From Auritidibacter ignavus (lineage in GTDB: Bacteria > Actinomycetota > Actinomycetes > Actinomycetales > Micrococcaceae), in the NCBI RefSeq assembly GCF_003703835.1, contig NZ_RDQR01000009.1, forward strand, positions 1 through 64,000: a stretch of 64,000 nucleotides of DNA, written 5' to 3'. How positions within the stretch are numbered: position 1 is the first letter of the stretch; each line of letters starts with the position of its first letter. Shown piece by piece: positions 27,515 through 36,732 of this stretch. A program made the position numbers and the translations under genes. The notes under the pieces were generated by a model. That model saw nothing but the letters and a program-made list of their open reading frames with translations. It was not told the origin of the DNA and searched no databases.

Positions 27515-29458
27515 TCAAGCCATCTCTGCGGTCATCGGGATACGACCTCCAACAATCACCATCTGTACCTGTCGGGCTGAGAGTCGGTGACGGAATCTCA
27601 CCTGGCGTTCACCGATAGTTCCGGTCAGCTCGGACCCGCTGTTGAGGGCCTCGTGGAGGCCGTCGAGTACGAGTACCTCGCCCTGGTCGATGGCATCATG
27701 ATCAACCGGGTCGGCGAATTCGAGAGGGAGAATCCCGAAATTGGCCAAATTTTGCCAGTGAATACGGGCGAAGGACTGGGCGACCACTACGCGTAGACCC
27801 AAGTACCGGGGTGCCACGACAGCATGCTCGCGGGAGGAACCCTGGCCGTAATTTGCGCCACCGATGACCGCGTGGTCGCCCTGTTGTTGCCTGGCACGTT
27901 TCGGATACGTTGCATCGATGCGTTCAAAGCAGAAATCTGCGATGCGGGGGATATTGCTACGGTACGGTAGGACCCGGGAACCGGCGGGCATAATCTCATC
28001 GGTGGACACATCGTCGCCCATCACGAGCAACACCGGCACCTTTAAGCTGTCTGGCAGTGGGTCGAACTCCGGTAACGAGGAGATATTGGGACCTTTGACC
28101 AGCTCTACCTCACGGGCTTGATCCGCTGGCAGCGGAGCAAGAAACATCGCGTCAAAAGTACTGAAGCTCTGAGGCATCTCCGGCACCGGATAGCTTATCC
28201 CGTGGCTATCGACCAGCGTGCGTGGATCGGTGATCTGTCCGGTCAGTGCTGCCGCGGCGGCGGTCTCTGGGGAGCACAGCCACACCGAGTCTTCTTCGGT
28301 CCCAGAACGGCCCGGAAAATTGCGTGGCATGGTGCGCAACGAATTCCGGCCACTGGCCGGAGCCTGGCCCATACCGATGCATCCCAGACAACCGGATTGG
28401 TGGACTCGTGCTCCAGAAGCGACCAGCGAGCTCAACCAACCGCCGGCCACTAGGTCGGCCAGTACCTCACGGGACGTGGGGTTGATATCGACCGATACCC
28501 GCGGGTGGGTCTGTCGGTTGTTCAGAATCTCGGCGACGACGGCGAAGTCGCGCAACCCGGGATTGGCCGAGGAACCGACGACCACCTGGTAGACGTCCTC
28601 GTCGGCGACATCGGCCACTGGGACAACGTTGCCCGGCGAGGACGGGCGGGCAATGAGCGGTTCGAGGTCGGAGAGATCAATGTGTTCGGTGACGTCATAG
28701 CAGGCCTCGTCATCGGCGACCAGCTGGGTGAAATCATCCCCACGGCCCACGGCCTCCAAGTAGGCGCGTGCGGCCTCATCGGCGGGGAACACGCTTGTCG
28801 TCGCGCCGAGTTCGGCCCCCATGTTGGCAATGACATGCCGGTCCATTGCCGTCAGACCGGCAAGCCCTGGACCGTGGTACTCGATGACCCGACCAACACC
28901 TCCTTTAACCCCGTGCCGGCGCAACATCTCCAGCACCACATCTTTGGCTGACACCCAATCGGGTAGCTCGCCGGTCAGCTTGACTCCCCATACCTCGGGC
29001 ATGGTGACATAGAGTGGCTGACCGGCCATGGCCATTGCGACTTCCAGTCCGCCGACGCCAATGGCCAGCATGCCCAGCGCTCCCGCTGCGCAGGTGTGCG
29101 AGTCCGAGCCGATCAGGGTCGCGCCGGGTTTGCCGAAGTGCGCCTGGTGTACCGGATGAGAGACGCCGTTGCCGGCTTTGGAGTACCATAGTCCGAAGCG
29201 TTGGGCGGCCGACTGCAGAAAGACGTGGTCGTCGGGATTCTTCTCATCGGTCTGTAAGAGGTTGTGATCGACGTACTGCACAGATAAGTCGGTGCGGATT
29301 CGGTCGAGTCCCAAGGCTTCGAGTTCGAGCATCACCATGGTGCCGGTGGCGTCCTGGGTGAGCGTCTGATCGACGGTCATCGCGATCTCATCACCGGGGG
29401 TGAGTGTGCCGTCTACGAGGTGGGAGGCGATGAGCTTCTCAGTTACGTTGCGAGCCAT
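27515..29458 (-). CDS. Aconitate hydratase (short, about 650-residue type)
   Basis: A 647-residue aconitase/homoaconitase-family enzyme for citrate-isocitrate interconversion. GSDSHTCAAGALGMLAIG is the N-terminal cluster region, and QSGCLGCIGMGQAPASG supplies the two other [4Fe-4S] cysteines. GDDVSTDEIMPAGSRVLPYRSN and GANYGQGSSREHAVVAPRYLGLR are the swivelling C-terminal domain motifs. The length fits the compact aconitase group rather than the 890-residue AcnA. It is monocistronic, and its stop lies 65 bases from the response-regulator gene on the other strand. Confidence 0.93.
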   Translation of the reverse strand: MARNVTEKLIASHLVDGTLTPGDEIAMTVDQTLTQDATGTMVMLELEALGLDRIRTDLSVQYVDHNLLQTDEKNPDDHVFLQSAAQRFGLWYSKAGNGVSHPVHQAHFGKPGATLIGSDSHTCAAGALGMLAIGVGGLEVAMAMAGQPLYVTMPEVWGVKLTGELPDWVSAKDVVLEMLRRHGVKGGVGRVIEYHGPGLAGLTAMDRHVIANMGAELGATTSVFPADEAARAYLEAVGRGDDFTQLVADDEACYDVTEHIDLSDLEPLIARPSSPGNVVPVADVADEDVYQVVVGSSANPGLRDFAVVAEILNNRQTHPRVSVDINPTSREVLADLVAGGWLSSLVASGARVHQSGCLGCIGMGQAPASGRNSLRTMPRNFPGRSGTEEDSVWLCSPETAAAAALTGQITDPRTLVDSHGISYPVPEMPQSFSTFDAMFLAPLPADQAREVELVKGPNISSLPEFDPLPDSLKVPVLLVMGDDVSTDEIMPAGSRVLPYRSNIPRIADFCFERIDATYPKRARQQQGDHAVIGGANYGQGSSREHAVVAPRYLGLRVVVAQSFARIHWQNLANFGILPLEFADPVDHDAIDQGEVLVLDGLHEALNSGSELTGTIGERQVRFRHRLSARQVQMVIVGGRIPMTAEMA

Positions 29459-29848
29459 GACGATTCCTTCCGCAGGTTGCTCATACCTAGTCAGCTACCT
29501 GGTCAGTCGGCGCCCTTCCGAGTCGGCGGGAAGAATTGGGCAACAACGATGTGCATAGCACCGGGCGGAAGCGCGCCTGTGTCCGATTGTGCTTCCACTC
29601 TCGATCCTACCGTGGAAGTGATCGGGGCCATAGTTGCTGATCAGTGATAGCCGCTCGGCAAGCTGTGGTGGGTACGCTCTGGGTCTCGTTTCCCAGTTGC
29701 GCTCGCCTGAGGTCATATTTGTACCGGTTAATAACGTATTTACCTAATGGTTCAGGAAAGTATAACCAGGACATTTAGTCTCCCTATACGGACCTCCGGT
29801 ACTGGCCGGTAGTACTCACACTTCACCGAACACCTTGAGGAGTAGGAG
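29459..29848. other. Divergent promoter region of aconitase and NptA genes
   Basis: About 390 bases without a convincing gene. An AT-rich stretch near 29725-29790 (for example TTAATAACGTATTTACCTAA) is the most promoter-like part. The NptA gene is preceded by GAGGAGTAGGAG at about 29836-29847. Confidence 0.45.
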
Positions 29849-31084
29849 ATGTCGCAGACCACCGTCGAACGTGGTACAGACAAAGCAACAGAAGCACAGT
29901 CAGAAGACGGCCAGCCCAAACGGAGTCCGTTTGAAAGAATGGGGCTGACCGGCACCGCCCTGAGCGTTGCCAACTGGCTATCGGTCATTGCAGCGATCTA
30001 CGTGCTGATCACTGCGGTGAATGTGATTGGTTCCGGTTTCAAGATCGCCACCGGAGACCAGGCCGAAGATCTCTTCAGCTTCGCGTCGAACCCCTTGGTG
30101 GGCTTGATGATCGGTGTGGTGGCCACCGCACTGACCCAGTCGTCGTCGACCACCACCTCGGTGACCGTGGGTATGGTGGCCGGGGGTATGCCACTGAATG
30201 TGGCGGTGCCGATCATTATGGGTGCCAACCTGGGAACCACACTGACCAACACGCTGGTGTCGCTAGGTATGGTGCGCGATAAAGAACAGTTCCGCCGCGG
30301 TTTTGCCGCAGCAACCGTGCACGACTTCTTCAACTTGCTGGCGGTGATCATCTTCCTGCCGCTGGAAATGATCTTCGGGCTGCTGGAATCGGTGGCCACG
30401 GCCGTGGCGGATGCCACCGTCGGTAGCGACGTGACGGTGATCAACGCCATCTTTGAAGGTATCGGTGCCGTCGTTTCCGGAGCCACCGAGCCGTTGGCCA
30501 ACGGGATCGAATTCGTGCTGAGCTTCCTGCCAGAAACCTGGCAGGGCATCGTGATGATTCTGGTCGCCATCGGGTTGATCCTGCTGGTGATCAATTTCAT
30601 CGGCAAGATGCTGAACATCTTGATGGTGGGTCAAGCCAAGAAGGTCCTGCACACCGCAATCGGCCGTGGACCGGTCACCGGTATCGCATCCGGTACCGTC
30701 ATCACCGTGATGGTCCAGTCCTCCTCGACCACCACCTCGCTGATGGTGCCACTGGCTGGTTCCGGTGTCTTCACCCTGAAGCAGATCTACCCCTTCACCC
30801 TGGGCGCCAACATTGGTACCACCATTACCGCTCTGGTCTCGGCCTTCGCGTTCGAAGGAGTGGAAGCCCAGGCCGCACTGACCGCGGCCATGGTCCACCT
30901 GTCCTTCAACGTCTTCGCAACCTTGGTGATCTACGGTTTGCCCTTCCTGCGCAACATTCCGCCGATGGGTGCCACCTGGTTGGCCAACGTAGCCGCCGAG
31001 CGCAAGATCTATGCCGTGATCTGGGCAGTGGGCGTTTTCCTGGTGCTGCCGCTGATCCTGATCTTTGCCACCACCGTGTTCTAA
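29849..31084 (+). CDS. Na+/phosphate cotransporter, NptA/PNaS family
   Basis: A 411-residue membrane protein with two inverted repeats. Each has the diagnostic QSSSTTTS motif: TQSSSTTTSVTVGMVAGG near residue 93 and VQSSSTTTSLMVPLAGSG near residue 290. Each is followed by a GANLGTT/GANIGTT motif. These form the sodium and phosphate sites. The Shine-Dalgarno is strong. It is followed by a small coiled-coil gene and a PstS-like lipoprotein gene that touch each other, so the three are probably a phosphate-uptake operon. A bacterial NptA normally works without a binding protein, which makes this pairing unusual. Confidence 0.92.
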   Translation: MSQTTVERGTDKATEAQSEDGQPKRSPFERMGLTGTALSVANWLSVIAAIYVLITAVNVIGSGFKIATGDQAEDLFSFASNPLVGLMIGVVATALTQSSSTTTSVTVGMVAGGMPLNVAVPIIMGANLGTTLTNTLVSLGMVRDKEQFRRGFAAATVHDFFNLLAVIIFLPLEMIFGLLESVATAVADATVGSDVTVINAIFEGIGAVVSGATEPLANGIEFVLSFLPETWQGIVMILVAIGLILLVINFIGKMLNILMVGQAKKVLHTAIGRGPVTGIASGTVITVMVQSSSTTTSLMVPLAGSGVFTLKQIYPFTLGANIGTTITALVSAFAFEGVEAQAALTAAMVHLSFNVFATLVIYGLPFLRNIPPMGATWLANVAAERKIYAVIWAVGVFLVLPLILIFATTVF

Positions 31085-31117
31085 CCGTTGCCGGATTCTA
31101 GGAGCTAAGGACGACTG

Positions 31118-31414
31118 ATGAGCGATAACAACGAGCAAGACTACGATATCGAAACCCGTCTGGAACGTGTCCTGGCCGACACGGAGACTTCCATGGCCCA
31201 GTTGCGCGAGGAGCTCCATCGCATCCAGACCGAACGTCGCCAGCACCAAGAAGTGGACCGGCTGGAAGAGCACCTGGCTCATGCGACCGTGCGCTGGTCG
31301 AAGATCAAAGAGTTCCTGCAACTCATGGTGGCTGAGTTGCGCGGTGCGCGCCAGGACAACGCCGAGGCCCCCCAGCACGAGACCACACAGCAGACCGGGG
31401 AGGAGAACAAGTAA
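31118..31414 (+). CDS. Small coiled-coil protein in a phosphate operon
   Basis: A 98-residue, highly charged, soluble protein. Heptad-like spacing of hydrophobics runs through ETRLERVLADTETSMAQLREELHRIQTER, written in parts at about residues 8-36. It is continuous with the operon: 33 bases after nptA, and its stop shares one base with the ATG of the PstS-like gene. No family was recognised. A role analogous to the PhoU domain found fused to other Na/Pi transporters is conceivable, but the sequence is not PhoU. Confidence 0.75.
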   Translation: MSDNNEQDYDIETRLERVLADTETSMAQLREELHRIQTERRQHQEVDRLEEHLAHATVRWSKIKEFLQLMVAELRGARQDNAEAPQHETTQQTGEENK

Positions 31415-32394
31415 TGCGCAAAGTGCTCGCACTCGGCGCCATGGGCGCTCTGGCCCTGACTGCCTGCGGGGAAGGCGACAGCGAACAGACCGCTAGCCCG
31501 ATCGTGGCCCGCGGTTCGACGACGGTTGCTCCGATCACCGAGCTGGTGGCCAATGACGGCGGGTTCGACGTCGACATCACCGCCGAAGGGACCACCACGG
31601 GGTTCGACACGTTCTGTACCGGTGACGTCGCGATCAACAACGCTTCTGAAGCTATTCCCGGCGAGGATGCTGAAACCGATTACATCAGCCTGTGTGAAGA
31701 AAACGGTGTGGAATTTGTCGAGCTACCCATCGCCTTGGACACCCTGGCGGTGGTGCGCAACTCCGCGAACGACTTTGCCAGCGACCTGACCATGGACGAG
31801 CTACAGGCCATTTGGGAGCCCGGCTCCGAGGTGACCACCTGGTCGGATGTACGCCAGGAGTGGCCGGATGAAGAGATCGAGCTGGTGGGACGTCCCGCCG
31901 GGTCGGGGACCTTCGACTACTTCACCCACCACGTCACCGGTGAAGCCGGCGAGATCCGCGATGATTACCGTAAGACCGATGATCTGGATCAGCTAGCCAC
32001 CTGGATCTCCCAGGATGACAATGCGCTGGGCTTCATGGGGATCGGTAATTACTTCACCGCTGCCGATGACGAGGTACGTGAGGAGCTGTCCACCGTCAGT
32101 ATCGAGGGGGTGGACCCCAGCCTGGAGAACGCTCAAAACGGTAGCTACACTCCGCTGACTCGCCCGCTGTTCATCTACGTCAACGTGGACTCGTTGGACA
32201 ACGATGACAACGTAGCAGAGTTCGTGACCCACTACGTCGATAATGCCTACGACCTGATGCCACGAACCTTCTTCTACCGGTTGAGCGAGGACGACTACGA
32301 CAACGTGCGGGAGCGGCTGGACTCCCGCACCACCGGTTCCCTTTACGAGGGCGACCCGTTCCGCCCCGAGTCGGTCAGCGACCTGCTGGACTAG
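31414..32394 (+). CDS. PstS-like phosphate-binding lipoprotein
   Basis: A 326-residue periplasmic-type binding protein. The signal peptide ends in a lipobox (ALALTACGEG), so it is membrane-anchored. GSTTVAPITELVA is the PstS phosphate-binding N-terminal loop, and GRPAGSGTFDYFTHHV is the second phosphate-contact segment. The Ser/Thr/Arg/Asp ligands expected of PstS are visible. It is coupled to the small coiled-coil gene by a one-base overlap. No pstC, pstA or pstB genes follow, so either it serves the NptA transporter or it feeds a Pst system elsewhere. Confidence 0.88.
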   Translation: MRKVLALGAMGALALTACGEGDSEQTASPIVARGSTTVAPITELVANDGGFDVDITAEGTTTGFDTFCTGDVAINNASEAIPGEDAETDYISLCEENGVEFVELPIALDTLAVVRNSANDFASDLTMDELQAIWEPGSEVTTWSDVRQEWPDEEIELVGRPAGSGTFDYFTHHVTGEAGEIRDDYRKTDDLDQLATWISQDDNALGFMGIGNYFTAADDEVREELSTVSIEGVDPSLENAQNGSYTPLTRPLFIYVNVDSLDNDDNVAEFVTHYVDNAYDLMPRTFFYRLSEDDYDNVRERLDSRTTGSLYEGDPFRPESVSDLLD

Positions 32395-32478
32395 TCTCAA
32401 GACACCTCCAGACGTGCTGACCCGTTCTCAGGTAGACCGACCTGTCAGACTCGGCCACGGTCTGGTTGAATGTGCTCT

Positions 32479-33489
32479 ATGAGCACTTCAGCACAGACCG
32501 TGGCCGATGTTCTGCAGCACGCACCTGTTTGGGACGGACATAACGACCTCGCCATCGCGTTGCGTGCACGATATGGCTACTCCGTGACCGAGGCCGGACT
32601 CGCCGAAGGCAATACGACCCTGCACACCGACATTCCCTCCCTACGGGCCGGCGGGGTAGGTGCCCAGTTCTGGTCGGTCTTCGTCCCCTCGAGTCTGCGT
32701 GAACCCGAGGCAGTGACCGCGACCTTAGAACAAATTGACTGCATCTACCGCCTGGTGGACCAGTTCCCCGACGTTTTTGCGATCGCCGACTCCGTCGACG
32801 GGGTCCGAGCAGCCTGGCAACAAGGCAAAATCGCATCCCTGCTCGGGATGGAAGGCGGACACTCGATCAACGAATCCTTGGGCGTGCTGCGGATGATGCG
32901 CCGGTTGGGGGTCACCTATCTGACCTTGACCCACAACGACAACACCTCTTGGGCGGCCTCGGCAACCGGCGATCCGGTGGATTACGGGCTCACGGAGTTC
33001 GGCCGCGATGTGGTAGCGGAAATGAACCGGATCGGGATGCTGGTCGATCTCTCCCATGTTGCCTCACAGACCATGCGCGATGCCTTAGCGGTGAGCACCA
33101 AACCGGTGATCTTCTCCCACTCCAGTTGCCAAAGCGTGTATGACCACCCGCGCAATGTCCCCGACGATGTGCTGGGCCAGCTGGCCACCAACGGGGGCGT
33201 ACAGATGGTGACCTTCGTGCCCGGATTTATCACCGCCGATGAGGATCAGGCCGGCATCGACGATGTGGTCGCCCACCTAGAGCACGCCCGCGAGGTCGCA
33301 GGTATCGACCACATCGGACTGGGTGGTGACTACGACGGGATCCCCACCGGCCCGAAGGGGCTGGAACGGGTGGACGGCTACCCCCGATTGCTCCAGGCTC
33401 TGGTGGATAAAGGCTGGTCACCCTCCGACCTGGCCGCACTGACCAGTGGCAATATTCTTCGGGTTCTCGGTGACGCCCAAGGTCAGTGA
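32479..33489 (+). CDS. M19-family membrane dipeptidase-type zinc peptidase
   Basis: About 336 residues from ATG 32479; ATG 32470 is also possible. The renal-dipeptidase motif set is present: VWDGHNDLAIAL (H-x-D), LGMEGGHSI (bridging Glu), VIFSHSSC (His) and LGGDYDGI (Asp). These provide the binuclear zinc site of a dipeptidase that can also act on D-amino-acid-containing substrates. No signal peptide is seen, so it is probably cytosolic. It lies 84 bases after the phosphate-binding protein gene and is probably separately expressed. Confidence 0.9.
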   Translation: MSTSAQTVADVLQHAPVWDGHNDLAIALRARYGYSVTEAGLAEGNTTLHTDIPSLRAGGVGAQFWSVFVPSSLREPEAVTATLEQIDCIYRLVDQFPDVFAIADSVDGVRAAWQQGKIASLLGMEGGHSINESLGVLRMMRRLGVTYLTLTHNDNTSWAASATGDPVDYGLTEFGRDVVAEMNRIGMLVDLSHVASQTMRDALAVSTKPVIFSHSSCQSVYDHPRNVPDDVLGQLATNGGVQMVTFVPGFITADEDQAGIDDVVAHLEHAREVAGIDHIGLGGDYDGIPTGPKGLERVDGYPRLLQALVDKGWSPSDLAALTSGNILRVLGDAQGQ

Positions 33490-33571
33490 CCACAGCCGGT
33501 TGCTACTTCCACCATGGTCTTTGCAGGCTGCACCGTAGAGACCGTTACGTGCTGGCTTCCGCTGTCGTAGC

Positions 33572-34415
33572 TTACACACAGTTAACCTGTCGTCGGTTCC
33601 AGCCGATCAATCCGATGACGATACCGCCAACAGCGATCGCCAGCAGCACTGCGATGGGGGCCAGTTCAACCTGCTCCACCGGATATTCAGCCAGATGACC
33701 AAAAAGATCAAGGTTTGCGAGCGCATCGGGAAGTTCCAGGAGCTGACCGAAGGTGGACATCACTGTGCCAAAACCGACGAAGAACCATCCGACGGCAAGA
33801 GCAATTTTCGGTAGCCATCCCAGTAATCCAACGACAACGCCGATCAAGGCCAGGACCGCGGGTGCCTGCACAATACCAGCCAGGAGCAGTTCCCCGAAGT
33901 ACTTGTCGCCTTCCGTGTCGAGGGAGGCCGAGGCCCCCAGTCCCATACTCACACCGACCACGACCTGCATAAGCAAGACCCCGAGGATCAGCACTGCCAG
34001 ATGCGCGCCAAGCCAGACGGTTCGACTCACCGGCGCCGACATCGCGTATTCAGCACGGCCAGAGTTTTCTTCACTGCGCACTTGGTGGAGTCCGCTAACC
34101 CCGGCAGCGCCGATGAAGACAGTCATAAACACAGCTATATAAGCCAAGTAACCTCGCAACATGTCCTCTCCGGCAAAGACTTGGGCCATCTCCGGCGGGA
34201 GGTCATCGGCAACGTCAACAACCGTCTGAGCGAAACTGCCAAACATCAACGAGGCCAGCAACAGCGCGATGACCCACCCAGTCAACGTGCCCTTGAGGGT
34301 GTGAAGAGCTAAGCCCTGCGGGGTACCCAGCAACGGTCGAGCCACCCGGGGTCCCAACCGGGTCGGCACGAGGCTTGCTCCGACGTCACGGGTTGTAGAA
34401 AGCCAGTAGCCTAAC
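33572..34415 (-). pseudogene. ABC-2 polyketide-type exporter permease, N-terminal half lost
   Basis: The reading frame continues upstream of the GTG at 34369 as WLSTTRDVGASLVPTRLGPR, which is the mid-protein linker of two-half ABC-2 exporters (about 530 residues when whole). Only the C-terminal half remains, with helices such as GWVIALLLASLMFGSFAQTV and the RSEENSGRAEYAMSAPVSR segment. The frame is cut at 34415 by the IS481 element that begins at 34416. The missing half is not on the other side of the IS, so DNA was also rearranged or deleted. It may be translated as a truncated protein from 34369. Confidence 0.8.
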
Positions 34416-35479
34416 TGTAGTTCCTCGGGAGGTTGTAAACACTCGAGATAGGTGAAGACCTCCGGTAAAGATGGGGTTTACCACAACCGTCCATCCTGAA
34501 AACCGGAGGTCTTCAATGTCCCACCCTAATGCACCCTTGAGGCCTGAAGGTCGCAGACGCCTTGCCGTGCTGATTGTCGAGGATGGTTGGACGATTCGTC
34601 GCGCTGCTGAGCGATTCCAAGTCTCACCAGCCACCGCTTCGAAATGGGCGAGACGCTACCGTGCCGGGGAGTCGTTGACGGACCGGTCCTCGCGGCCGCA
34701 GACGTCGCCCAACCGGTTATCTCCACGGCGGGAGCGGCGTATCATTGCGTTGCGATTTACTCGGCAGTGGGGCCCGCACCGGATTGGCTACCACCTGGGG
34801 ATCGCTCGTTCCACTGTGGGTCCGGTGCTGGCCCGCTACAAGATGCCACCACTGGCGTGGTTAGACCAGGCCACCGGGTTGCCGGTGCGGAAACCGGCAC
34901 CGGTGCGTTATGAGAAGGCCACACCCGGTGAGCTGGTGCATGTGGATATCAAAAAACTGGGCCGCATCCCTGACGGCGGTGGCCACCGCAAACTCGGGGC
35001 AGCTGGCCGCAAAAACAACGGCTACGGCAACAAAGGCCGCGGCTATGCCTACCTGCATCACGCGGTGGATGACCACTCCCGGCTGGCATACTCCGAGATC
35101 CTAACCGATGAACGCCAAGACACCGCAGCAGCCTTCTGGCAACGTGCCAACGCATTCTTCAGCGAGGCTGGGATCACCGTGCAAGCAGTCATGACCGATA
35201 ACGGTGCCTGCTACCGGTCACGCCTATTCCGCGACATGCTGGGTGACAAGATCAAACATCGCTTCACCAAGCCCTACCGGCCTCAGACCAATGGCAAGGT
35301 CGAACGCTTCAACCGCACTCTGGCCCAGGAGTGGGCTTATGCCGATACCTATTACAGTGACGAAGCCCGCGCCGCGACCTACGCGGACTGGTTGCATTAC
35401 TATAATCACCACCGCCCCCACACTGGTATCGGAGGCTCAACGCCCTCAGATCGCGTTCACAACCTCACGGGGAACTACA
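34416..35479 (+). mobile_element. IS481-family insertion sequence
   Basis: The ends form terminal inverted repeats: TGTAGTTCCTCGGGAGGTTG (from 34416) against the complement of the right end, TGTAGTTCCCCGTGAGGTTG (ending 35479), with two mismatches. The flanks CCTAAC and CCTTAG share only CCT, so there is no clean target duplication. The element probably took part in a deletion or recombination after insertion. Confidence 0.9.
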
Positions 35480-35535
35480 CCTTAGTCAGAGTCAGCGAAT
35501 GTCTCATGCATTGCGGGGAGAGTAGATTCCTTTAG
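34516..35535 (+). CDS. IS481-family transposase
   Basis: About 339 residues from ATG 34516, which has CGGAGGTC upstream. The N-terminal helix-turn-helix ([27 protein letters not shown]) precedes an rve-type DDE core: [11 protein letters not shown] (first Asp), [11 protein letters not shown] (second Asp) and [19 protein letters not shown] (Glu). The last 18 codons (from TLVRVSEC) are read from DNA outside the IS, because the natural stop is not within the element. Confidence 0.93.
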   Translation: MSHPNAPLRPEGRRRLAVLIVEDGWTIRRAAERFQVSPATASKWARRYRAGESLTDRSSRPQTSPNRLSPRRERRIIALRFTRQWGPHRIGYHLGIARSTVGPVLARYKMPPLAWLDQATGLPVRKPAPVRYEKATPGELVHVDIKKLGRIPDGGGHRKLGAAGRKNNGYGNKGRGYAYLHHAVDDHSRLAYSEILTDERQDTAAAFWQRANAFFSEAGITVQAVMTDNGACYRSRLFRDMLGDKIKHRFTKPYRPQTNGKVERFNRTLAQEWAYADTYYSDEARAATYADWLHYYNHHRPHTGIGGSTPSDRVHNLTGNYTLVRVSECLMHCGESRFL

Positions 35536-35574
35536 CCCGGAGCTTGCGGCCACGCTCCTGGCTGGTTTTCGCTC

Positions 35575-35597
35575 ACTGTAAATGGTATCTTTACAGT
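35575..35597. promoter_or_regulatory. Palindrome abutting the toxin-like gene start
   Basis: ACTGTAAA (35575-35582) and TTTACAGT (35590-35597) form a perfect 8-bp inverted repeat with a 7-base spacer, directly against the ATG at 35598. Such a site is where toxin-antitoxin pairs usually repress themselves. It implies a very short leader or a leaderless transcript. Confidence 0.6.
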
Positions 35598-35834
35598 ATG
35601 GAGGTTTTGCGGAGCGCGCTGAAGCACGGCTACAGCACAGCCGACGTACTCCACGCCTACGACAACGCGCTACGCCTCGTGGAATACGAATACCACGGCG
35701 ATGAACGCCTCTTAGTGATTGGTCCCGACCAGGCAGGAAACCTCATGGAAGTCGTGGCGGTCCCCGCACAGACGCCACTGCGGATCATTCACGCCGATGC
35801 TTTACGCCCCAAATTCTATGACTATCTGAGGTGA
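35598..35834 (+). CDS. Small protein, candidate toxin of a toxin-antitoxin pair
   Basis: A 78-residue protein beginning [25 protein letters not shown] and ending [13 protein letters not shown]. The compact alpha/beta pattern and the C-terminal [13 protein letters not shown] resemble small RNase-type toxins (BrnT/DUF4258-like), but I would not assign a family firmly. The next gene starts 5 bases after its stop and encodes a helix-turn-helix protein, and a palindrome sits at its start. Together these suggest an autoregulated toxin-antitoxin operon. Confidence 0.65.
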   Translation: MEVLRSALKHGYSTADVLHAYDNALRLVEYEYHGDERLLVIGPDQAGNLMEVVAVPAQTPLRIIHADALRPKFYDYLR

Positions 35835-35839
35835 GAACC

Positions 35840-36085
35840 ATGAGCACCCACATACACACCAATAACGCCACTGGGCTTGAGGATCTTGACCCAGCATTCA
35901 CCCCTGCCCAAGACGCCACCCACTTCCGCAACATCCGTGCCGCCCGAGCCAACCTCGCACAAGCCGAAGCCGACCTCCGGGAAGCAGTACAGCAAGCACG
36001 CAAAGCCGGAGACTCCTGGACCGTCATCGGCGCCGCCCTCGAAACAACCCGCCAAGCCGCCTACCAACGCTTCGGACGCGACTAG
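35840..36085 (+). CDS. Small helix-turn-helix protein, candidate antitoxin
   Basis: About 81 residues from ATG 35840, preceded by TGAGGTGAG. An N-terminal acidic part leads into a helical segment (AARANLAQAEADLREAVQQAR) and a C-terminal DNA-binding element, AGDSWTVIGAALETTRQAAYQRFG. That element is the sigma-4/AsnC-like helix-turn-helix common in actinobacterial small proteins. As partner of the preceding gene it is likely the DNA-binding antitoxin. Confidence 0.65.
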   Translation: MSTHIHTNNATGLEDLDPAFTPAQDATHFRNIRAARANLAQAEADLREAVQQARKAGDSWTVIGAALETTRQAAYQRFGRD

Positions 36086-36192
36086 CATCGACCCAATTAC
36101 GGCATGCGGTAAAACTACGGCAATTACCCGGTATTTTTACGGTAATCGCCATTCCAACTGCCCGATTATTTGCCGGCAGCACGGTGGCGCTT

Positions 36193-36450
36193 TCAAGCGT
36201 TGTAAATCGTTTGTCGCGAGACCTGAAATTGCCGTGCGTTTTCCGTCTTTTCATGACCAAGCTGCAGCACCACGTGGATTTGCTCCACGTCCTCTTCAGT
36301 CAGCTTCGGCTGCCGTACTTACTTACCTTTCGCTTTGGCAATAGCAATCCCTTCAGCTTGACGCTCCCGGATCTTAACGCGTTCAAAATCAGCGATAACA
36401 GCTAGAAGTCCCACCTTTCCGGCGTTGTTCCAGTTTGAAGTGTTATAAGG
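36193..36450 (-). pseudogene. Serine resolvase C-terminal remnant with in-frame stop (copy 1)
   Basis: Minus-strand translation gives AGKVGLLAVIADFERVKIRE, then RQAEGIAIAKAKGK, a TAA stop, and in the same frame VRQPKLTEEDVEQIHVVLQL and FQVSRQTIYNA before the final stop at 36193. This is the E-helix and helix-turn-helix end of a Tn3-type resolvase/invertase. The catalytic N-terminal domain is missing. It marks decay of an older transposon. Confidence 0.8.
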
Positions 36451-36732
36451 CGAGTTAGCCCGCTTTGAATATCCAAAGTCATCGATTTTAAAATGCTGCT
36501 AAGTAGTGACGCACGCTCCTAGAGCCGCAAAACGAAAGGAGTAAAAAGCCGCCAATCGAAAATAACAATCACACCTGAAGATTCAACGGGTCCTTAAATG
36601 TTGAAGGTTCCGTAGCATTGACCATGATGGAATTTATAAAACGTTCGACCATCAGGAAAATAAATATGGCCTATACAAAACCCCAATAAGACCCCTACGT
36701 GAAAACTGTTTCGACTCAATGGAGGCCGAAGA
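36451..36732. other. AT-rich intergenic region before the amidase gene
   Basis: Noticeably lower in GC than the chromosomal genes. No coding frame was recognised. It contains the promoter region of the amidase gene, whose Shine-Dalgarno TGGAGGC is at about 36719-36725. Confidence 0.4.

Noticed and set aside
30263..31432. 389-codon open frame antisense to the NptA gene
   Set aside because: It is His/Gln/Gly-rich with no domain logic and fully overlaps a well-supported transporter gene. It is a GC-driven shadow frame.
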